The notes under the pieces are model-generated. The model did not search any database. It was given only the letters and a program-made list of their open reading frames with translations, and had not been told where the DNA came from. This document shows positions 59,356 to 64,000 of a DNA stretch of 64,000 nucleotides, one piece after another. Each line of letters opens with the position of its first letter. The first letter of the stretch is position 1. Origin of the DNA: Anisodus tanguticus (taxonomy: Eukaryota; Streptophyta; Magnoliopsida; Solanales; Solanaceae); NCBI GenBank assembly GCA_034509755.1, contig CM067551.1, positions 15,558,501 to 15,622,500 on the forward strand. The letters are read 5' to 3'. Both the position numbers and the translations under genes were made by a program.

Positions 59356-61445
59356 GAAATAATCCTTAAAACTAAAGTAATATGTTCCTTGATTTTATTG
59401 ATGAATGATTTACTATATATATAAGGTTACAATAATTTTACTTTGATACAAACTAGATAACTACCTACCTAAAATATGAGATATACAATTCTACCTGAGG
59501 CGGGCAGTTCCGGGCCACCGTCGGTAGAACCGGGTGGGCAGCTAGTCCCGGACTGGCCGAGGTGGTGGTGGGTGCCAGGGTCTGGGACGACGGACTATGT
59601 AAATGGTGAATTAGAAGAGGGTTTAGGCCATCATATAGGAAGTCGTAGGAATGTCAAGGTGGCGAGTGTAGAGAGGCAAAGGGGAATTGAGACTCATCAA
59701 ATATGACATGACGTGAAATAATAATTTTACGGCTCGACAAGTCATAGCACGAGTAACCATGATGATTGGCAGGGTAACCTAGGAACACACACGGGGAAGA
59801 CCGGTTTGGAGTTTGTGAGTGGTCGGATGGAAAGGGTAACAAAGACATCCAAAAATATGCAGGTATTGGTAGGAGGGGTTCCTACGAAATAGAACTTGGG
59901 TGGGCGACCGTTGAGCTAAAGACTTGTTTGGGATTATGTTTAGGAGATAGATGGCCATGGAGAGTGTGTAATGCCAGAATTGAGGGGAATTGAGGCGTGA
60001 GCAAGTAGGAACGAATGAGGTTGTTTATGGTTTAGATTTTTCGTTCGGCTTTACCATTTTGGGAGGATGTGTGATGGCAGGAAAAACGAAAGCTAAGACC
60101 GTTTTTGAAGCAAAACTGTTTGAATTGTTATTATCAAATTCCATGTCATTGTCACATTGAATGCTCTTTTCAAATTATGTTTTTATGAAAGCACTAAATG
60201 AAGAAAAATGGGGTAGACCTGTGATTTATTTCCAATTGGAAAAGTCCATAGAAAGTTGGAATAATTGTCCAAAAACAACACATAATATCAATGGCCAGCC
60301 GTACTCAAAATAGGGGATGTCCACAAATCACTATGTATGATATCGAAAGGCATTAAAGTACAATTTGTGAATGCAGAAAATGGTAATTTGATATATTTTC
60401 CAAAAACACAAGATTCACACATAGGAGTCCTATAAATACAGTTGCAATTAATAAAATTATTTTTTCTAATGGAGCGTAAAACAGAGTCTCCCGGATGTCC
60501 TAATCTAGAATTCCATAAGGAAGACGAAAGAGTAGCAAATGTTGATGGAACTAAAGCTAGATTGTTGACGGCGTTTGAAATAGGGTAGAGATCTTCGGCG
60601 CTGTCACATCTCATTATTCATCTCCCTAACGTAAAATCCTTTACAGTAAAACCAAAAGGATCAAAGTCAAGGGAAACCCAATTATCAGTTGTGAAACGTC
60701 GCACGGAGATTAGATTCTTAATGAGTTTAGGGGCATAGAGGACATTTTTTAAGATTAGTAGTGGATGTGGTGGGGGATAGGGAGGAATGACCATAACCAC
60801 GGATGAGAATGCCTTCACCACTACCAACAATAATATTCTTATTTAAATTACTCAAATTGGAAAAAGACAAGAGAGTACCTTGTGATGATGTCATCTAAGA
60901 TGTCGCGCCTGTGTCCATATACCAATTTTCATCTGGAGTGTTGAGTGACATTATGCTCATAGTTGTCTCAATGCTAGTCGGATGGATATGTGTTGTGTAG
61001 GCCTGTTGTGGACGTGGGCCAAGTATGCCAGGTTGGGCCTGACGATTCTGAGGTGGAGTCTACAAGGATGTCGTATACGGACAAGGAGGGGAGGCCTATG
61101 ATGGTGGGGGCTATGCGGCCCATGACGAGTAGGCAGCCCACGGCGGAGGCTGCTGCCACTGTCGCGGTCGTTGCTGGCTGTTGTTGCTGGAATTTCTTTC
61201 ACTGCGGTCCTTGCCGGATTGCCTGCTCCGGTTGTTGTTACTGGAGGAAGAGGACTGTTGCGGGTCCTCTGGCCGACGGTTCTGGTTGCCGGAGCAGGAG
61301 GCCCTGCCGTCAACGGAGGGACCGACGGTGGTGGTGAGGGTGACGTCGGCAATGCTGGCCCGAGTGGTGTTGCGCTTGGTTTTTTGGGTTTCCTTTTGTT
61401 CAAAAGTTTCTCTTACTCTATAATTTGCATTAGTGGGGATTATTG
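59356..61445 (-). mobile_element. Copia element with internal deletion from integrase to LTR
   Basis: On the minus strand: gag tail (61403-60957, Pro/Thr-rich), protease/linker remnant (60830-60618), integrase zinc-binding part and core (60614-60288, CESCVFGKYIKLPFSA and FDIIHSDLWTSPIL) and integrase end (59848-59654). The sequence then passes directly into LTR sequence at about 59497. Reverse transcriptase and RNase H are absent. It is the same family as 7355-11665, opposite in orientation. The 5' end is truncated in gag near 61445. Confidence 0.88.
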
Positions 61446-62371
61446 GAGTTATTTTCTTGCTTTAATAATGCAAACCTAAAAATCTTTTTTGGGTACCTCT
61501 TTTTTTATTCATCCTTATCTTATGTGAAAGACAATGTCCTTCATTGATGTTGAAATAACTTTTTTCTCCTTATATTAAATGGCGCATTATTAGGTTTGTA
61601 AAGAGCTAGAAAAAGAGTGTGGTCTAGCGCTCATGAAAAATGGGTTGGCAAGGCAATATTGAGTTTATCCGTAATATATCCAAATACATTCTTACCAGAT
61701 TAATATCCGATTCATTTCTTGGAATTAAAATTCGATCAAAGCTCATTACTCCAGCGGTAAGCAGCAACTTTTATTTTCGTTCATTGCTCAGAGTTAAATG
61801 ACAACCTTTATTTTACTCATAGTTAAATGAATTCTTTTATTTTTTCAAACGTTAAGAGGCATTTCTGATCTTGACCTTTAGTTGTCATCTATCTATATAT
61901 ACAAATTCAAATGTCTTTTGTTAAACACATGGAAAAACCTCTCTTCTTCTTCAAAATTCTTCTTCGAAGTTCTTCTTCGACTTCTATTTACTAGGCAATA
62001 GTTTTGTACAAATTCCAAACTATCAACCACGAATGCACGTGTTTGGGTGTGATGTGAAACCTTGGAGAGTGATCAGTCTAAATGCTTTGCACCACAATCA
62101 GACCTAAATCACTTTTAAGACAGTGACTTATTCCACGACACAACGTTAATCGGATAAAGTGTTTCTTATTTTTTTTTCTGTTTCACTTGTTTCTAGCTGT
62201 AAACATTTTAAATAATGGAAATTCTACACAAATAAAATTTCATCTCTAAGTAAATTTAAGATAACTTTGAAGTGGAAGAAAAAATAAACTAGCTAAAATA
62301 AAAATGAGAAATCTATATATAATAAATATTATGATTAACCAAAAAAATAACTTACATATTTTAAATGTAAT
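61446..62371. other. Spacer, nothing recognised
   Basis: This AT-rich stretch lies between the copia remnant and the second TRIM. A short CTTCTTC repeat lies near 61942-61985. No gene is supported. Confidence 0.4.
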
Positions 62372-62707
62372 TGTTAAGAGTCTTACATCGGATATGGAAT
62401 GGGAACATGAACTCCTTATATAGACTTGGACAATCCTCACCCTACAAGCTAACTTTTGGGGTTGAAGTCCCAAGATCCATTCTTTATATGGTATCAGAGT
62501 CAGGTCCATTCCAATTCTTTGTTCACCGATGTTGGGCCCCCAAATTATATTATCCACGCTCCAGTTAACAAGGACTGGGCGTGCGGGGGTGTTAAGAGTC
62601 CCACATCGGATATGGAATGGAATATGGACTCCTTATATGGATTGGACAATTCTCACCCTACAAGCTAGCTTTTGGGGTTGAGTTAGACCAAAGATCCATT
62701 ATTTACA
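62372..62707 (+). mobile_element. Second TRIM, 336 bp
   Basis: Two direct repeats of about 117 bp (62372-62488 and 62590-62707) start TGTTAAGAGTC-ACATCGGATA. After the first comes TGGTATCAGAGTC, a tRNA-Met-type primer-binding site. Before the second comes the purine tract GCGTGCGGGGG. The ~100-bp interior is non-coding. Flanking 5-mers do not match clearly. Confidence 0.85.
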
Positions 62708-64000
62708 TTTATATAGTTATTAGTAATAGTTGGTATGATGTGTTCATTTTTATTTATGAGTTTCGCAAGAAACATGTTTCAAAAACTTTTATTCTCTTTT
62801 TAAATCAAGTGTAATAAAAAATTTCAACAAAATGTTTATCTTCTTTTTAAAATTTCACAAAAATGAATATACGTTAAAACTCTTTATTTGTACTTTAAAT
62901 TTTATATTTAATAAGTATATTTTAATATATTTTATTACAAGTATACCTCGTAGGGTATAAGTGTAAAATATTCAAAATATAAAGATTGTAAGTGTGATTT
63001 TAAAGTAGATAATATATTTAAAATTGAATCATTTTATAAAAATATTTAATAATTGATCCTAAAATATATTTGGCACTATATGACAATGCAATCTCAAAAG
63101 ATTCCTGAAAAGAATCTTCAGATATCAAGTTTCACCCACTGAAGTAAATAAGTCTGCAACATAATAAGTTACCCAACAACAAAATCATGAATTATTGGGA
63201 ACGAAACTTTTTCCCATTATTCTTTATATATCATCTGACCTTAAAATAGTTGTTCAAATCACGAAACTTTTTCCCATTATTCTTTATATACCATCTCACC
63301 TTAAACAATACTCATGATACTAGTAAAATGACTAATGGAGCGACTCTAAGAATTTTCAAAAGAAAGGACAATAGCAAATAAGTAAATTTTTGTCCACGCG
63401 AAGCAATGCGGGGCTCACCAAAAACTTTCAACTCGTATACTCTAGTTAATGAAATTCATGTCGATGTCAATTGTGGTCTCTGTAAAAAAAAAAAAACCAG
63501 GAGTGAGTAATAACAAATAACTACAATTGTTTTTAATGGGGACAAGTCAGAAAACATGCTAGTATAATAATCAGAAAAAAAATGCTAGTATAATAATCAA
63601 AAAAATATCATGAAATAAATACCCTTTCAGAAACAGTAACAATAATCAATTTTGTATGTTTTTATGTAAGCAGAAATCAGTTAACAATTTGATAATAATC
63701 TCTGTAAACACGGTCATATCAAATCTTATGTTTGGGCGATTTCTAAGAAAGGATTATGTAATCGGTATCATGTGGACTCCATCGTAAAAGGAGTCAAATA
63801 TAACTGTAGGTCCCTACACGAGGGAAATCCGTAACTGTATGCTAGTTCTACCTTCACACTAGCGAGGGCTGCAACTATAATCAGTTATCTGTAAATACAA
63901 GGTGCACCAGATATAATGAAACCGCCGTCAGCTATGGAATTCTTCAAGGTCTACTCCCATTTATACTTTTCTTTATAACAGTAAATACTCGTATGAAAGC
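62708..64000. other. AT-rich tail of the window, no gene seen
   Basis: No reading frame with recognisable similarity was found. It contains the tandem repeat at 63202-63303. Confidence 0.4.
63202..63303. repeat. Two-copy 58-bp tandem repeat
   Basis: ACGAAACTTTTTCCCATTAT and the following TCTTTATATA-CATCT-ACCTTAAA occur at about 63202 and again at about 63260. Confidence 0.85.

Noticed and set aside
61171..61479. Plus-strand Gly/Val-rich frame
   Set aside because: It is antisense to the Pro/Thr-rich gag tail of the copia remnant.

Overview
This is nuclear DNA of a flowering plant, most likely a member of the nightshade family (Solanaceae). It is AT-rich, has split genes with GT-AG introns, and most of its length is LTR retrotransposon sequence (copia/Sirevirus-like and chromodomain gypsy), with Stowaway-like MITEs, two terminal-repeat miniature retrotransposons (TRIMs) and CACTA/hAT remnants. 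The species cannot be fixed from the window.

Three host loci stand out, all on the minus strand. (1) 12447-18839 is a complete eight-exon cellulose synthase-like G/M-type gene. I could splice it by eye into an uninterrupted 713-residue protein. (2) 38812-39720 is the 3' remnant of a 2-oxoglutarate/Fe(II) dioxygenase gene. It is broken by a 4-bp duplication and cut in its penultimate exon by a copia element. (3) 53159-57060 is a complete five-exon CYP72A-type cytochrome P450 of 516 residues. From memory, this gene set and order (CSL, dioxygenase, CYP72A) matches the steroidal glycoalkaloid cluster of Solanum chromosome 7 (GAME15, GAME11, GAME6). The main hypothesis is that the window is a transposon-expanded and partly eroded version of that cluster. 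The CSL protein also lacks the canonical Asp of the third catalytic motif and has Lys for Arg in QxxRW, so it may not be an ordinary polysaccharide synthase.

Layout: 1-7355 Sirevirus-like copia (minus, 5'-truncated); 7355-11665 copia of a second family (plus); 11666-12446 spacer with a 61-bp tandem repeat; 12447-18839 CSL gene; 18930-19390 nested MITEs in its upstream region; 19455-22010 solo gypsy LTR; 22435-24804 older gypsy 3' end; 24805-32733 chromodomain gypsy (minus); 32734-37030 copia (minus); 37732-38379 TRIM; 38812-39720 dioxygenase remnant; 39721-42385 copia remnant (minus); 42930-43166 MITE; 43223-52551 complete Sirevirus-like copia with both LTRs (plus); 53159-57060 P450; 57192-59355 SINE-like, MITE, CACTA and hAT remnants; 59356-61445 internally deleted copia (minus); 62372-62707 second TRIM; the rest is unassigned.

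If the cluster reading is right, the P450 would oxidise the sterol side chain, the dioxygenase would have acted on the same intermediates, and the CSL protein would glucuronidate sterols and/or scaffold the pathway at the ER membrane. Loss of the local dioxygenase copy would then stop or reroute the pathway unless another copy exists outside the window. All retroelement coding regions carry stops or frameshifts and look inactive.
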